Shown piece after piece: positions 54,212 to 54,296 of a stretch of DNA of 54,296 bases (the first letter of the stretch is position 1; each line of letters starts with the position of its first letter). The notes under the pieces were generated by a model. It did not search any database. It was given only the letters and a program-made list of their open reading frames with translations, and was not told the DNA's origin. This DNA is from Nannocystineae bacterium (GTDB lineage Bacteria > Myxococcota_A > Polyangia > Haliangiales > Haliangiaceae): NCBI GenBank assembly GCA_007133195.1, contig SLNH01000218.1, positions 1-54,296 on the forward strand, given 5' to 3'. A program made the position numbers and the translations under genes.

Positions 54212-54296
54212 GTGAAGCCCCGGCGCCTGGAGCCCACGCTGCGGGAGGTCGCGAGCTACTATCCCGTCGTAAGTCTGACCGGTCCCCGCCAATCCG
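54212..54296 (+). CDS. AAA ATPase (DUF4143-type), N-terminus only
   Basis: The window ends 28 codons into an open frame that begins GTG and encodes VKPRRLEPTLREVASYYPV followed by VSLTGPRQS. This is the start of the widespread AAA ATPase/DUF4143 family, in which LTGPRQSGKT is the Walker A motif; the GKT lies just past the window edge. No Shine-Dalgarno is visible, because an inverted repeat fills that position. Such ATPases are often mobile, with unknown function. Confidence 0.7.
   Translation, partial: MKPRRLEPTLREVASYYPVVSLTGPRQS

Overview
The window is about two-thirds G+C, densely coded on both strands and rich in lipoproteins, beta-barrel-like outer-membrane proteins and small regulators. 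It carries a 2,041-residue alpha-2-macroglobulin-like lipoprotein, a PilZ protein, a cysteine-rich lipoprotein, a groESL operon with a Gly-Met tail on GroEL, and a CysD/CysN-type ATP sulfurylase. Together these suggest a Gram-negative bacterium of the Myxococcota or a neighbouring deltaproteobacterial lineage. That placement is inferred from gene style, not from a marker gene. I saw no rRNA, tRNA, CRISPR array, insertion sequence or prophage.

Layout. 1-2062: 5' part of an amylosucrase, then a divergent Fur/Zur repressor and a MerC-like membrane protein. 2117-7013 (minus): a tight four-gene operon of carotenoid/stilbene-type dioxygenase, lipocalin-like protein, PaaN aldehyde dehydrogenase and thiolase, probably a catabolic route. 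7181-8864: a GNAT/gamma-glutamylcyclotransferase fusion, a relic of an S9 peptidase, and an SRPBCC protein. 8906-12810: an HpcH/HpaI aldolase divergent from a compact operon (RraA-like aldolase, AroQ-type chorismate mutase, DUF1330 protein, and a two-domain protein whose C-terminal half resembles the prephenate decarboxylase BacA). This is the best candidate for an undescribed small-molecule pathway.

12895-30791: hydrolase, PilZ, Kef-type antiporter, CapA lipoprotein, cysteine-rich lipoprotein, outer-membrane protein, PfkB kinase, 5-formyl-THF cyclo-ligase, cupin, SDR, M3 peptidase and the giant macroglobulin-like protein. 31237-32516: four inverted repeats leading into a cytoplasmic-looking LysM protein with an exact 83-residue internal duplication. 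32572-35452 (minus): hydrolase homologue, response regulator, histidine kinase. 35622-38968: threonine dehydrogenase, KBL and a coupled double-VOC lipoprotein. 39021-41819: cysD-cysNC behind two Rrf2-like operator repeats. 41915-46663: LysR regulator, DUF885 lipoprotein, [2Fe-2S] ferredoxin, kynureninase-like enzyme and a half-length tryptophan dioxygenase. 46858-49061: groESL with promoter, half CIRCE and terminator. 49101-54296: outer-membrane protein, vanadium-haloperoxidase homologue, several small proteins, and the first codons of an AAA ATPase cut by the window end.

A recurring theme is enzyme families whose catalytic motifs are changed: an APS-kinase domain, a DUF885 peptidase, a PAF-acetylhydrolase-like protein, a haloperoxidase, a macroglobulin without thioester cysteine and an SDR without the usual tyrosine.
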